Shown here piece after piece: positions 35,961 through 43,887 of a stretch of 64,000 bases of DNA. This stretch comes from Kriegella aquimaris (lineage in GTDB: Bacteria; Bacteroidota; Bacteroidia; Flavobacteriales; Flavobacteriaceae): contig NZ_FNGV01000007.1 of the NCBI RefSeq assembly GCF_900103215.1, positions 215,778 through 279,777 on the forward strand, given 5' to 3'. Both the position numbers and the translations under genes were made by a program. The number at the start of each line of letters is the position of its first letter. The stretch's first letter is position 1. The notes under the pieces were generated by a model. It ran no database searches. It was given only the letters and a program-made list of their open reading frames with translations, and was not told the origin of the DNA.

Positions 35961-36590
35961 ATGAGACTAATAGAAAATCTAAAATGGCGTTACGCAACTA
36001 AGAAATTTAATCCATCTAAAAACATAAATGAGGCAGACCTTGAAACATTAAAAGAAGCTATACAACTGTCGGTTTCATCGTATGGCCTGCAATTATATAA
36101 GGTGCTGGTCATCAAAGATCATAAATTAAGAAAGGAGCTTAAAGATGCTTCTTGGAATCAGGCACAGATTACAGATTCCTCTCACTTGTTTGTTTTTTGC
36201 AATTATACCGAAAGATGCGAAAAGCATATTGATAATTATATTCAAGCTACTGCAAAAATTCAAGGTTCACCTTTGGATAAGCTGTCTGCCTATGGCGATT
36301 TTATTAAAGGGAGTTTATCACAAAAAACTGATTCGGAATGGATAAGTTGGTCGGAAAAACAGACCTATCTGGCATTGTCGAACCTTTTGATGGCCTGTGC
36401 GGAATTAAAAATAGATGCATGTCCAATGGAAGGATTTGAATCCGACAAGTACAATGAAATTTTAGGGTTAAAAAGGAAAGGTCTGAATGCAGCTGTGATT
36501 GCTCCGGTCGGATTTCGATCGGAAGAAGATCATACTCAATTCAGGAAGAAAGTCAGAAAGCCTATGGATATTCTTTTTGAATTAGTTTAA
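35961..36590 (+). CDS. NAD(P)H-dependent nitroreductase family oxidoreductase
   Basis: 209 residues from ATG 35961 (an ATG at 35940 is in frame but adds seven non-conserved residues). The nitroreductase fold begins LIENLKWRYATKKFN and has the FMN contacts LSVSSYGLQLYKVLVI, QAQITDSSHLFVFC, AYLALSNLLMACAELKIDACPMEGFE and VIAPVGFRSEEDHTQFRKKVRKP. It is closest in style to NfsB/YdgI-type reductases that reduce nitro compounds, quinones or flavins. Probably the second gene of a unit with the YdcZ-type transporter. Confidence 0.88.
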   Translation: MRLIENLKWRYATKKFNPSKNINEADLETLKEAIQLSVSSYGLQLYKVLVIKDHKLRKELKDASWNQAQITDSSHLFVFCNYTERCEKHIDNYIQATAKIQGSPLDKLSAYGDFIKGSLSQKTDSEWISWSEKQTYLALSNLLMACAELKIDACPMEGFESDKYNEILGLKRKGLNAAVIAPVGFRSEEDHTQFRKKVRKPMDILFELV

Positions 36591-36793
36591 AATTTAATGA
36601 ATTTATGAAGGCTTCAAATTATGCATATAGATCTTTTGCCAAAATTCTCTCAATCCATAAAAGCAACTAAAAAGCGAAAAAAATTGGATTTCTATAACCG
36701 TATTTGGGAATAGAAAACTATTTGAAATATGGGATTTGGAGCCCAAGTCCCTGTGAAAGTTAGTAAACCAGAACTATATTAAAGTTAAGAGCC

Positions 36794-37024
36794 ATGAAAT
36801 CTCCTAAAATGAAATTGCAAAGAATATTTAAGGTTATTATTTCTCTATGCTTTATCATTAGCGTCTTCAGTTTAATGAAAAGACCTCAAGGGAGAAACAC
36901 ATCGCTTCGATTGGAACTTTTCAATTCCAACGTCGAACAATCCGTGAATTTTTATACACAAATTCTCAATTTTTCCTATGAAGGCGATGCTATCAATCCT
37001 TTATATCAGCAAGTGACAATGTAA
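36794..37024 (+). pseudogene. truncated glyoxalase/VOC-domain protein
   Basis: 76 codons. After a hydrophobic N-terminus (about 10-27) the sequence SLRLELFNSNVEQSVNFYTQILNFSYEGD is the start of a VOC (glyoxalase/bleomycin-resistance/dioxygenase) fold, but the frame ends after residue 76, about 60-100 residues short, so the second half and metal ligands are missing. A hairpin (37092-37127) and a tRNA follow. Either a deletion remnant or an incomplete duplicate. Confidence 0.6.
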
Positions 37025-37091
37025 GCTCCCAACTTCAATTTGAATACTATTTTCTTGTAAAAAGTTGATTTCCAATTTTTTAACATAGTTC

Positions 37092-37127
37092 CGGTGCCCC
37101 TTTTACGAATTCCATAATGGGGCACCG
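37092..37127. repeat. 9-bp perfect inverted repeat, 18-bp spacer
   Basis: CGGTGCCCC at 37092-37100 and GGGGCACCG at 37119-37127. It is followed by an A-rich and not a T-rich sequence, so it is a weak terminator at best. It lies between the truncated glyoxalase and the tRNA-Lys terminator. Confidence 0.5.
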
Positions 37128-37184
37128 AATAGCGCACCGCGACATATGGTTATATTTGGTATCAAATGATTTCGGAAAAAACAA

Positions 37185-37219
37185 AAAAAGTCTGTAAATC
37201 AACGATTTACAGACTTTTT
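37185..37219. terminator. bidirectional intrinsic terminator
   Basis: Perfect 16-bp stem from 37185-37200 and 37204-37219 around a 3-nt AAC loop, with an A-run before and a T-run after (core GTCTGTAAATC/GATTTACAGAC). On the minus strand it ends the tRNA-Lys transcript 24 bases after the tRNA. Confidence 0.85.
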
Positions 37220-37242
37220 GAATAATTTTGAAGGTCTAAAAG

Positions 37243-37315
37243 TGACCTGGCTGGGGCTCGAACCCAGGACCCTCTCCTTAAAAGGGAGATGCTCTACCAA
37301 CTGAGCTACCAGGTC
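37243..37315 (-). tRNA. tRNA-Lys (anticodon UUU)
   Basis: 73 nt on the minus strand. Acceptor GACCTGG pairs with CCAGGTC, D-arm AGCTCAGTTGGTAGAGC, anticodon stem TCTCC/GGAGA with loop CTTTTAA giving anticodon TTT, and T-arm CTGGG-TTCGAGC-CCCAG. The discriminator is A; CCA is not encoded. It has its own promoter (37347-37376) and terminator (37185-37219), so it is a single-gene unit. Confidence 0.95.
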
Positions 37316-37346
37316 AAAATAAATTTCCTATTGCGGTTAGCGGGTG

Positions 37347-37376
37347 CAAATATAAGATCATTAATTAATTTACCAA
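37347..37376 (-). promoter_or_regulatory. Bacteroidota-type promoter of tRNA-Lys
   Basis: On the minus strand TTG (37376-37374), 19 bases, TATATTTG (37354-37347). Exact match to the consensus TTTG-N19-TAnnTTTG, lying about 30 bases upstream of the tRNA 5' end. Confidence 0.8.
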
Positions 37377-37450
37377 GAACATTTGGGTAGAAATTTAAAA
37401 TTTCTTTGAAATGAGACGAAAATACGCCATTTTCGCATCAAATTAGAACA

Positions 37451-37972
37451 ATGAAAATAGTGCTTATAGGCTACATGGGAAGCGGTAAAACCACAATTGG
37501 TAAAAAAATGGCCGATAAACTAAAATTTGATTTTTTAGATTTAGACGACTACATCATTGAATCGGAAGGAATGGCCATCCGTGATATTTTTAAAGAAAAG
37601 GGAGAACTCTATTTTAGAAAAAAGGAACACGAGTACCTAGATGAGGTTTTGACGACAGAGCAAAACCTAGTGCTTTCTACGGGCGGTGGAACACCCTGTT
37701 ATGGCAAAAACATGGAAACCATTCTTAAAAACACTCCAAATGCCTTCTATCTTCGTGTTTCAATTAAAGAATTGGCGCAACGGCTTTCCAAAGAAAAAGA
37801 ATACCGCCCCTTGATTAAAAATATACCGGACGATGATCTGCCTGAGTTTGTGGGGAAACATTTATTCGAACGAAGCTTTTTTTATTCCAAAGCCGCACAT
37901 ACGATCATGTGCGATAACAAAGAACCTGAAGACATCATTAAGGAAATTGAGGTGCTTATAACAAGCGCTTAG
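37451..37972 (+). CDS. aroK: shikimate kinase
   Basis: 173 residues. P-loop GYMGSGKTTIG at 7-17, DLDDYI (about 30-36), the shikimate contact LYFRKKE, GGG motif LSTGGGTP, and the lid RPLIKN. It phosphorylates shikimate with ATP in aromatic amino-acid synthesis in the cytoplasm. Stands alone in front of a convergent phosphoribosyltransferase gene. Confidence 0.95.
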   Translation: MKIVLIGYMGSGKTTIGKKMADKLKFDFLDLDDYIIESEGMAIRDIFKEKGELYFRKKEHEYLDEVLTTEQNLVLSTGGGTPCYGKNMETILKNTPNAFYLRVSIKELAQRLSKEKEYRPLIKNIPDDDLPEFVGKHLFERSFFYSKAAHTIMCDNKEPEDIIKEIEVLITSA

Positions 37973-38115
37973 AAGTTCTTATAACTAAAAACGGTCTTTT
38001 GGGTGTGCGCTTCCGAAAATTAGTTACCTGCCGTTAAATCCGTTGAAATTAAGCCGAAATTATTCCTGCCGGGAAAATCAACGGTTTGACTAAATAATTT
38101 TCTGGGGGGAGGCAT

Positions 38116-38613
38116 TTAATCCAAATACACCATATCGTTTTTCGCCTGAAAATTTACATGCACATGTTCCTGTAGCGATGTGGATAAAGAAATTCCTTTA
38201 TAATCGGCTTTAACGGGATATTTTTTGTGATTTCTGTTGACCAATACCGCAGTTTTCAATTGCTTTAGTGGGGTTTTTAAAAAATGATGGGCGCCATAGA
38301 TCAGGGTAGTGCCCGAGTTCAAAACGTCATCGACCAGAACCACTGACTTATTGATATATGCCGACTCGGGTATCGATGTAGCTACTCCGCTTTCTAGGGG
38401 ATTGCTCTTATCCATACTCACTTTACAAAGTGTAATTGTGGCATCTGTTATTTTCTTTAAAACGGCTTGTATTTTTTTTGCAAACTTGAGGCCTCCACCA
38501 TCGATACCGGCAATAATTATCTCCTTTTCCTCCACATTGGCCTCATAGATTTGGTAGGCGATGCGACGTATTTTATGCTGTATTTCTTGGTGTGATAAAA
38601 TTGTGTTTTGCAT
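38116..38613 (-). CDS. phosphoribosyltransferase family protein, PyrR-like
   Basis: 165 residues. The PRPP-binding loop is SVVLVDDVLNSGTTLIYG at about 90-107; upstream IIIAGIDGGGLKFAKKI supplies the PPi loop. It resembles short type I phosphoribosyltransferases such as PyrR or hypoxanthine PRTase; the partner base is not established. A 48-bp gap separates it from the S4-domain gene on the same strand, so the two may be co-transcribed. Confidence 0.85.
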   Translation of the reverse strand: MQNTILSHQEIQHKIRRIAYQIYEANVEEKEIIIAGIDGGGLKFAKKIQAVLKKITDATITLCKVSMDKSNPLESGVATSIPESAYINKSVVLVDDVLNSGTTLIYGAHHFLKTPLKQLKTAVLVNRNHKKYPVKADYKGISLSTSLQEHVHVNFQAKNDMVYLD

Positions 38614-38661
38614 TCAGCTGAAATTTATGAATCAAAGATAAAGAAACCTCTTTTAAAAAAA

Positions 38662-39102
38662 TCAAGGGTTCTCTTTTTCTGGCGCGTTTGGAGATGACTT
38701 TTTTTCGTCAACGTCTTTTGATGAAGGGGAGTCTAGGTAATCGTCTATTTCCCTACGGTCTTTTTTGGTGGGTCTTCCTGCTCCTTTTTTTCGATAGTAG
38801 TCCTTTGAGTACTGTAAAAGTTCATTGTGTTCAAAGGCCGAAGCCGGCGTCGTGTCTTTTCTGTAGATGTCGACCAATTTAGCGCCCACCCGGTTTTTGG
38901 GAATGTCGAGAACGGTCACTTGGTAATCTATTTGGTTCTTACGAACGATCAACTTATCCATGGGGTAGACCTCCCGTGAGGGTTTTACGGCATTTCCATT
39001 TACTTTGACATGGCTCTTTTTGCACGCTTCAGAAGCTTGGTTGCGTGTTTTAAAATACCGAATACACCATAGGTATTTGTCTATTCTCATATTCAGTGAC
39101 AA
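38662..39102 (-). CDS. S4-domain RNA-binding protein, Hsp15-like
   Basis: 146 residues. The N-terminal S4 domain is evident: MRIDKYLWCIRYFKTRNQASEACKKSHVKVNGNAVKPSREVYPMDKL, followed by IRKNQIDYQVTVLDIPKNRVGAKLVDIYRK. A lysine-rich acidic-basic tail follows (GAGRPTKKDRREIDDYLD). Hsp15-type proteins bind stalled 50S subunits carrying peptidyl-tRNA. Length fits Hsp15 homologues. Confidence 0.85.
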   Translation of the reverse strand: MSLNMRIDKYLWCIRYFKTRNQASEACKKSHVKVNGNAVKPSREVYPMDKLIVRKNQIDYQVTVLDIPKNRVGAKLVDIYRKDTTPASAFEHNELLQYSKDYYRKKGAGRPTKKDRREIDDYLDSPSSKDVDEKKSSPNAPEKENP

Positions 39103-39166
39103 TTCTTTGTTAACGACTTCTACAAAAATAGGGAAAATTGTATCTTGCGCCCTTTAAAAGCAAATA

Positions 39167-40000
39167 ATGACCGAATATAGAATTCTTGTAGTATTTTTTT
39201 TGATGATTACCGTTTTGTCTTGTAAAAAGGATGATGATTCAGTTGAAATTGAACCTCCACGTGCCCTGAGCGAGGTGTCGGTAGAAAATGAGGCTGAAAT
39301 ACAAGAGTACTTGAAGACACATTTCTACAACTACGATGAGTTTACCAATCCTCCGGAAAATTTTGATTATAAAATCAAGATCGAAGAAATTCCTGAAGGA
39401 GATACAGAGAAATTACCTTTGTCTAATTTTGTAGAAAGAGAAGAGGTATTGATTTCTTCCGAGAATTTAGGTTTGGAAGATGGGGAAATAAATATTCCCC
39501 ATTATCTGTACTATCTGCCGGCGCGGGCTGGTGTGGGGCCAAGCCCAACGGTTGTCGATTCCATTTACTTGAGATATGAAGGCACGCGTACCACTGGCGA
39601 CATTTTTGATAGCCGTTTGGGAGAACCATTGTGGTTTGATTTGCAAGGTACTTTGAGCGAAGCCAATCCCGGAAGTTTTGTAAGAGGGTTTAAGTTAGGG
39701 GTAACAAAATTCAATTCGGGAGGCGAGATCATTGAAAATGAAGACGGCACCTTTGAAGTAGCTAATTTCGGTTCAGGGCTAATCATTATGCCATCTGCTC
39801 TGGGGTATTATAACAGTACTAATGTTGGGGCGAGCTATGCGCCACTTATTTTTAATATTCAAATGTTGGTCGCCATAGAGGCGGATCATGATGGCGATGG
39901 TATCCCAACAAAAGACGAACTCGAAATCGATAGTGAAGGTAATGTTACGCTTATCGATACCGATGAAGACGGTATTCCCGATTATTTGGATATCGACTGA
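39167..40000 (+). CDS. FKBP-like lipoprotein with C-terminal calcium-type repeats
   Basis: 277 residues. Lipoprotein signal with a cysteine at residue 19 (ITVLSC). An FKBP-like peptidyl-prolyl isomerase fold spans about 120-235: SIYLRYEGTRTTGDIFDSRLG, GSFVRGFKLGVTKFNSGG, FGSGLIIMPSALGYYNSTNVGASYAPLIFNIQMLV. The C-terminus has two thrombospondin-type-3-like acidic repeats (DHDGDGIPTKDELEID and DTDEDGIPDYLDID) ending the protein. It belongs with the FKBP-type lipoproteins found in gliding flavobacteria, some of which assist surface-protein folding. Isomerase activity is unproven because active-site aromatic residues are only partly kept. Confidence 0.75.
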   Translation: MTEYRILVVFFLMITVLSCKKDDDSVEIEPPRALSEVSVENEAEIQEYLKTHFYNYDEFTNPPENFDYKIKIEEIPEGDTEKLPLSNFVEREEVLISSENLGLEDGEINIPHYLYYLPARAGVGPSPTVVDSIYLRYEGTRTTGDIFDSRLGEPLWFDLQGTLSEANPGSFVRGFKLGVTKFNSGGEIIENEDGTFEVANFGSGLIIMPSALGYYNSTNVGASYAPLIFNIQMLVAIEADHDGDGIPTKDELEIDSEGNVTLIDTDEDGIPDYLDID

Positions 40001-40027
40001 TCAACAAATTAGCGTTGAATAAAAAAT

Positions 40028-40063
40028 AAAAAGGCAGCTTGAAAATTTTCAAGCTGCCTTTTT
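40028..40063. terminator. bidirectional terminator
   Basis: Perfect 18+18 bp palindrome with an A-run on the left and a T-run on the right (core GGCAGCTTGAAAA/TTTTCAAGCTGCC). It separates the convergent FKBP-like lipoprotein and the outer-membrane barrel genes. Confidence 0.85.
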
Positions 40064-40079
40064 TGTGAATAACTACTGT

Positions 40080-40676
40080 TTATATTTTTAAGGAAAGGCT
40101 CAATATCAACTGATCAGGTCGAGTGTCGACCCTACTTGGTGGAATAGTTGTGATATTGGTATTTATGAACTCTGCTTCATTGTCGCTAAAGCCTCTTTCA
40201 TACCGAAGGTCAATACCGAACTTGCCAAGGTTTACTCCCGCACCTATATTTAGGCCGACGGTAAAGTCATTTTCAACGGAATCAATACTTATGCCGTCAA
40301 ACTCGGTATTAAGTATATATTGGAAAGCAGGACCGGCAAAAACGTGCAGAGGACCGATTATTTTGACTCCTACAAGTATGGGAGCATCCAACTTACTCAT
40401 GGTAAATTCGTCACCGTCATAATCTGATTTGGTTTTCGTATAGACCAATTCAGGTCTCAAGTAAACCCGGTTTCCTAATTTTCCGAAGATACCAAGATGG
40501 TAACCGACGTTTCTATCCGGGTTCTTAGCGGCGTCACCGGTCGATTCAAAATAATCGCCGTTTGCATTGTAATTTAGACCGCCTTTAATACCGAAACCAG
40601 AACCGGTTTGCGCAAATGCGGCCGTACCAACCAAAGCGAATACGGCCACTAGTAGTGTTTTCTTTACTTTTTTCAT
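40080..40676 (-). CDS. PorT/OmpA-like outer-membrane beta-barrel protein
   Basis: 198 residues. Signal peptide ends near residue 22 (GTAAFAQ). Barrel strands such as SGFGIKGGLNYNANG, RVYLRPELVYTKTKSD, ILVGVKIIGPLHVFAGPAFQYI, FGIDLRYERGFS and LILSLSLKI are typical of the PorT-type outer_membrane_beta-barrel family. No specific function can be assigned. It starts 48 bp after the transketolase C-terminal gene's stop on the same strand and may share its transcript. Confidence 0.82.
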   Translation of the reverse strand: MKKVKKTLLVAVFALVGTAAFAQTGSGFGIKGGLNYNANGDYFESTGDAAKNPDRNVGYHLGIFGKLGNRVYLRPELVYTKTKSDYDGDEFTMSKLDAPILVGVKIIGPLHVFAGPAFQYILNTEFDGISIDSVENDFTVGLNIGAGVNLGKFGIDLRYERGFSDNEAEFINTNITTIPPSRVDTRPDQLILSLSLKI

Positions 40677-40724
40677 AATGTTCTCGTTTTTAATACTGCA
40701 ATGGCATCAAAAACGATACCATTA

Positions 40725-41678
40725 TCATTTTCTTTTCAATACCTTCAAAACTGCTCTTGTTATGGCTTTATTGTTCAGTCCGTATTTCTCCATTAGCTGC
40801 TCAGGAGTACCACTTTCACCAAAAGTATCTTGGGTGGCGACAAACTCTTGCGGCGTAGGATGCTGTGTAGCAAGGGTTCTGGCGATGCTCTCGCCCAATC
40901 CGCCTAAATAATTATGCTCTTCGGCAGTAACCACACAACCTGTTTTTTTAACAGACTTTAACACGGCTTCCTCGTCCAACGGTTTTATGGTATGAATGTT
41001 TATAACCTCGGCAGAGATGCCGTCGGCCTCTAAATTTTCGGCAGCTATCAATGCCTCCCAAACTAAGTGTCCGGTAGCAATGATGGTTACATCGGTGCCT
41101 TCGCTAAGCATTAGTGCCTTTCCGATTTCAAATTTTTGATCGACAGGTGTAAAATTCGCCACTTTGGGTCGACCGAACCGAAGATAGACCGGCCCCTCGT
41201 AATCAGCAATGGCCAGTGTAGCGGCTTTAGTCTGATTGTAGTCGCAAGGGTTTATAACGGTCATACCGGGCAACATTTTCATGAGTCCGATATCTTCTAA
41301 AATTTGGTGAGTAGCACCGTCTTCACCCAAGGTAACCCCGGCATGTGAGGCACATATTTTTACATTTTTACCCGAATAGGCAATTGATTGTCGTATTTGG
41401 TCGTATACCCTTCCGGTAGAGAAATTGGCAAAAGTTCCGGTAAACGGAATTTTTCCTCCAATGGTCAGACCTGCTGCAATGCCCATCATATTGGCCTCGG
41501 CAATTCCTATTTGAAAGAAACGCTCTGGGTTTTCATCAATGAATTCCTGTATTTTTAAAGAGCCTACCAAATCGGCACAAAGCGCCACTACGTTTGGGTT
41601 GGTTCTGCCTAATTCGGTCATTGCCGCCCCGTAACCGCTACGTGTATCGTTTTTTCCTTGATCTATATATTTTTTCAT
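40725..41678 (-). CDS. transketolase, C-terminal subunit
   Basis: 317 residues. Pyrimidine-binding domain (RSGYGAAMTELGRTNPNVVALCADL, ERFFQIGIAEANMMGIAAGL) and C-terminal transketolase domain (VTIIATGHLVWEALIAAENL). In Bacteroidota transketolase is often split; this half acts with the product of the adjacent gene upstream (41743-42588) in the pentose phosphate pathway. Gap of 64 bp between the halves. Confidence 0.92.
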   Translation of the reverse strand: MKKYIDQGKNDTRSGYGAAMTELGRTNPNVVALCADLVGSLKIQEFIDENPERFFQIGIAEANMMGIAAGLTIGGKIPFTGTFANFSTGRVYDQIRQSIAYSGKNVKICASHAGVTLGEDGATHQILEDIGLMKMLPGMTVINPCDYNQTKAATLAIADYEGPVYLRFGRPKVANFTPVDQKFEIGKALMLSEGTDVTIIATGHLVWEALIAAENLEADGISAEVINIHTIKPLDEEAVLKSVKKTGCVVTAEEHNYLGGLGESIARTLATQHPTPQEFVATQDTFGESGTPEQLMEKYGLNNKAITRAVLKVLKRK

Positions 41679-41742
41679 TCAGTTTTGTTTTGATCGATCT
41701 CTTAATTGTGAGAATCTAAGGTTAATGATGGTACAGCTTTGT

Positions 41743-42588
41743 TTAGTAGTCACCTAAGGTCTCGGGGTTCTGCTCCAAAGCGATTTTCAATTGTTCGTCA
41801 TTCGGTGCTTTACCGTGCCAAGCATGGGTGTACATCATAAAATCTACGCCATGGCCCATTACAGTGTCCATAATAATACAAACGGGTTTGCCTTTTCCAG
41901 TTCGGCTTTTGGCTTCCTTCAATCCGTTAATTATAGCTTCTAAATTGTTTCCTTCCTTAACTTCCAAAACATCCCAACCGAAAACCCTGAATTTTTCACC
42001 AATGTCGCCCATGGGCAATACATCTTTGGTGGCCCCATCGATTTGCTGTCCGTTTAAATCAATTGTTGAAATTAGATTATCAACCTTATTACCGGCGGCA
42101 TACATAATGGCTTCCCAATTTTGACCTTCCTGTAGTTCTCCATCACCGTGCAGACTGTAGATCAAATGGTCATCATTGTTCAATTTTTTAGCAAGTGCGG
42201 CACCAATGGCGACCGACATGCCTTGACCCAATGATCCCGAAGCAACACGTACCCCCGGAAGACCCTCATGGGTCGTCGGGTGACCCTGTAAACGTGAATT
42301 GATCAATCGAAAAGTATTAAGCTCCGTTATGGGAAAATATCCTTTTCGTGCCAAGACACTGTAAAATACGGGAGAAATGTGTCCGTTAGATAGAAAGAAG
42401 AGGTCTTCGCCCTCACCATCCATATCAAACCCTTCCTTTAGTTCCATTACCTCATTGTACAAGGCGACAAGAAATTCCGTACATCCTAAGGAACCTCCCG
42501 GATGACCTGAATTTACGTTATGTACCATGCGCAGAATGTCTCTTCGAACCTGCTGTGTAAGATCTTGCAATTCTTCTATTTTCGGCAT
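41743..42588 (-). CDS. transketolase, N-terminal subunit
   Basis: 281 residues from ATG 42588; an in-frame upstream start at 42627 adds non-conserved residues before MPKIEELQ. The thiamine-diphosphate motif is HGDGELQEGQNWEAIMYAAG, and substrate contacts NVNSGHPGGSLGCTEFLVALY and GHPTTHEGLPGVRVASGSLGQGMSVAIGAALAK are present. It is the ThDP pyrophosphate-binding half of a split transketolase whose other half follows on the same strand. Confidence 0.93.
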   Translation of the reverse strand: MPKIEELQDLTQQVRRDILRMVHNVNSGHPGGSLGCTEFLVALYNEVMELKEGFDMDGEGEDLFFLSNGHISPVFYSVLARKGYFPITELNTFRLINSRLQGHPTTHEGLPGVRVASGSLGQGMSVAIGAALAKKLNNDDHLIYSLHGDGELQEGQNWEAIMYAAGNKVDNLISTIDLNGQQIDGATKDVLPMGDIGEKFRVFGWDVLEVKEGNNLEAIINGLKEAKSRTGKGKPVCIIMDTVMGHGVDFMMYTHAWHGKAPNDEQLKIALEQNPETLGDY

Positions 42589-42728
42589 TTTTCGGTTTTC
42601 ATTAAATGACCTCAAAAGTAAAGGCAATCTTTTGTGTATACAAGTAGATGTTATAATATTTTATCAACCATGCGGTATTTCTACTGAACTTTATTTTTTT
42701 CTTAAGGATGTTATGCTCACTAGTTGGT

Positions 42729-42736
42729 TATATTTG
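42729..42736 (+). promoter_or_regulatory. -7 element of tgt
   Basis: TATATTTG matches TAnnTTTG and lies about 20 bases upstream of the TTG start at 42756. No clear -33 TTTG was found. Its position argues against the longer reading frame start at 42708. Confidence 0.45.
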
Positions 42737-42755
42737 CGACTTTAAAATCAATATA

Positions 42756-43886
42756 TTGAAATTCACCCTTAATCAAACCGATTCTCAAAGCAAGGCTCGG
42801 GCCGGAACAATGGTTACCGACCATGGTGTTATAGAAACCCCCATTTTTATGCCTGTTGGTACAGTGGCGTCGGTTAAGAGCGTACACCAAAGAGAATTAA
42901 AAGAAGACATAAAGCCCGATATTATTTTGGGCAATACTTACCATCTTTTTCTCCGTCCTAAAACTGATATCTTGAAACAGGCCGGTGGACTGCATAAGTT
43001 TATGGGATGGGATAGTAATATTTTGACCGATAGCGGTGGATATCAAGTATATTCATTATCCGCAAATCGAAAAATAAAGGAAGAGGGCGTGAAGTTTAAA
43101 TCGCATATCGATGGGTCGATGCATATGTTTACTCCTGAGAATGTGATGGAAATTCAGCGTGAGATCGGGGCCGATATTATTATGGCCTTTGATGAGTGTA
43201 CACCTTACCCGTGTGATTATAATTATGCCAAGAGATCGATGCACATGACGCACAGATGGTTGGATCGTTGTATTTCCCATTTGGATAAGGTGCCGTATTC
43301 TTACGACTATTCACAATCATTTTTCCCGATCGTTCAAGGGTCGACTTATAAAGACTTGCGAAAGCAATCTGCAGAATATATCGCCAATGCTGGTGCCGAA
43401 GGAAATGCCATTGGCGGACTCTCGGTCGGTGAACCTGCCGAGGAAATGTACGCAATGGCTGAAATCGTTTGTGATATACTACCCGAAGACAAGCCCCGTT
43501 ATTTAATGGGAGTAGGAACACCCATAAATATTCTTGAGAATATTGCTTTGGGGGTAGATATGTTCGATTGCGTTATGCCAACACGAAATGCAAGAAATGG
43601 AATGTTGTTCACGGCTCATGGTACAATCAACATCAAGAACAAAAAGTGGGAAGATGATTTTTCGCCGGTTGATGAAATGGGGATTACTTTTGTTGATACC
43701 GAGTATTCCAAGGCATATTTAAGACATTTGTTCGCTGCGAATGAATATTTAGGCAAACAAATAGCAACAATACATAATCTTGGATTTTATCTTTGGTTGG
43801 TACGCGAGGCTAGAAAACATATTTTAGCGGGAGATTTCGCGTCATGGAAGACCATGATGGTAAAACAGATGGACAAAAGACTATAG
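42756..43886 (+). CDS. tgt: queuine tRNA-ribosyltransferase lacking zinc cysteines
   Basis: 376 residues from TTG 42756 (KFTLNQTDSQSKARAG follows), the usual length; a start at 42708 lies ahead of the -7 element. Active-site elements are present: LTDSGGYQVYSLS, FDECTPYPCDYNYAKRSM, GGLSVGEPAEEM, YLMGVGTPINILENIALGVDMFDCVMPTRNARNG. The enzyme exchanges guanine-34 for a queuosine precursor in tRNAs. The C-terminal region that normally holds CxCxxC reads VDEMGITFVDTEYSKAYLRHL, so three of the four zinc ligands are absent while the IHN histidine remains. A clade-specific loss is likely. The LptF/G-type gene starts one base after its stop. Confidence 0.93.
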   Translation: MKFTLNQTDSQSKARAGTMVTDHGVIETPIFMPVGTVASVKSVHQRELKEDIKPDIILGNTYHLFLRPKTDILKQAGGLHKFMGWDSNILTDSGGYQVYSLSANRKIKEEGVKFKSHIDGSMHMFTPENVMEIQREIGADIIMAFDECTPYPCDYNYAKRSMHMTHRWLDRCISHLDKVPYSYDYSQSFFPIVQGSTYKDLRKQSAEYIANAGAEGNAIGGLSVGEPAEEMYAMAEIVCDILPEDKPRYLMGVGTPINILENIALGVDMFDCVMPTRNARNGMLFTAHGTINIKNKKWEDDFSPVDEMGITFVDTEYSKAYLRHLFAANEYLGKQIATIHNLGFYLWLVREARKHILAGDFASWKTMMVKQMDKRL

Positions 43887-43887
43887 G

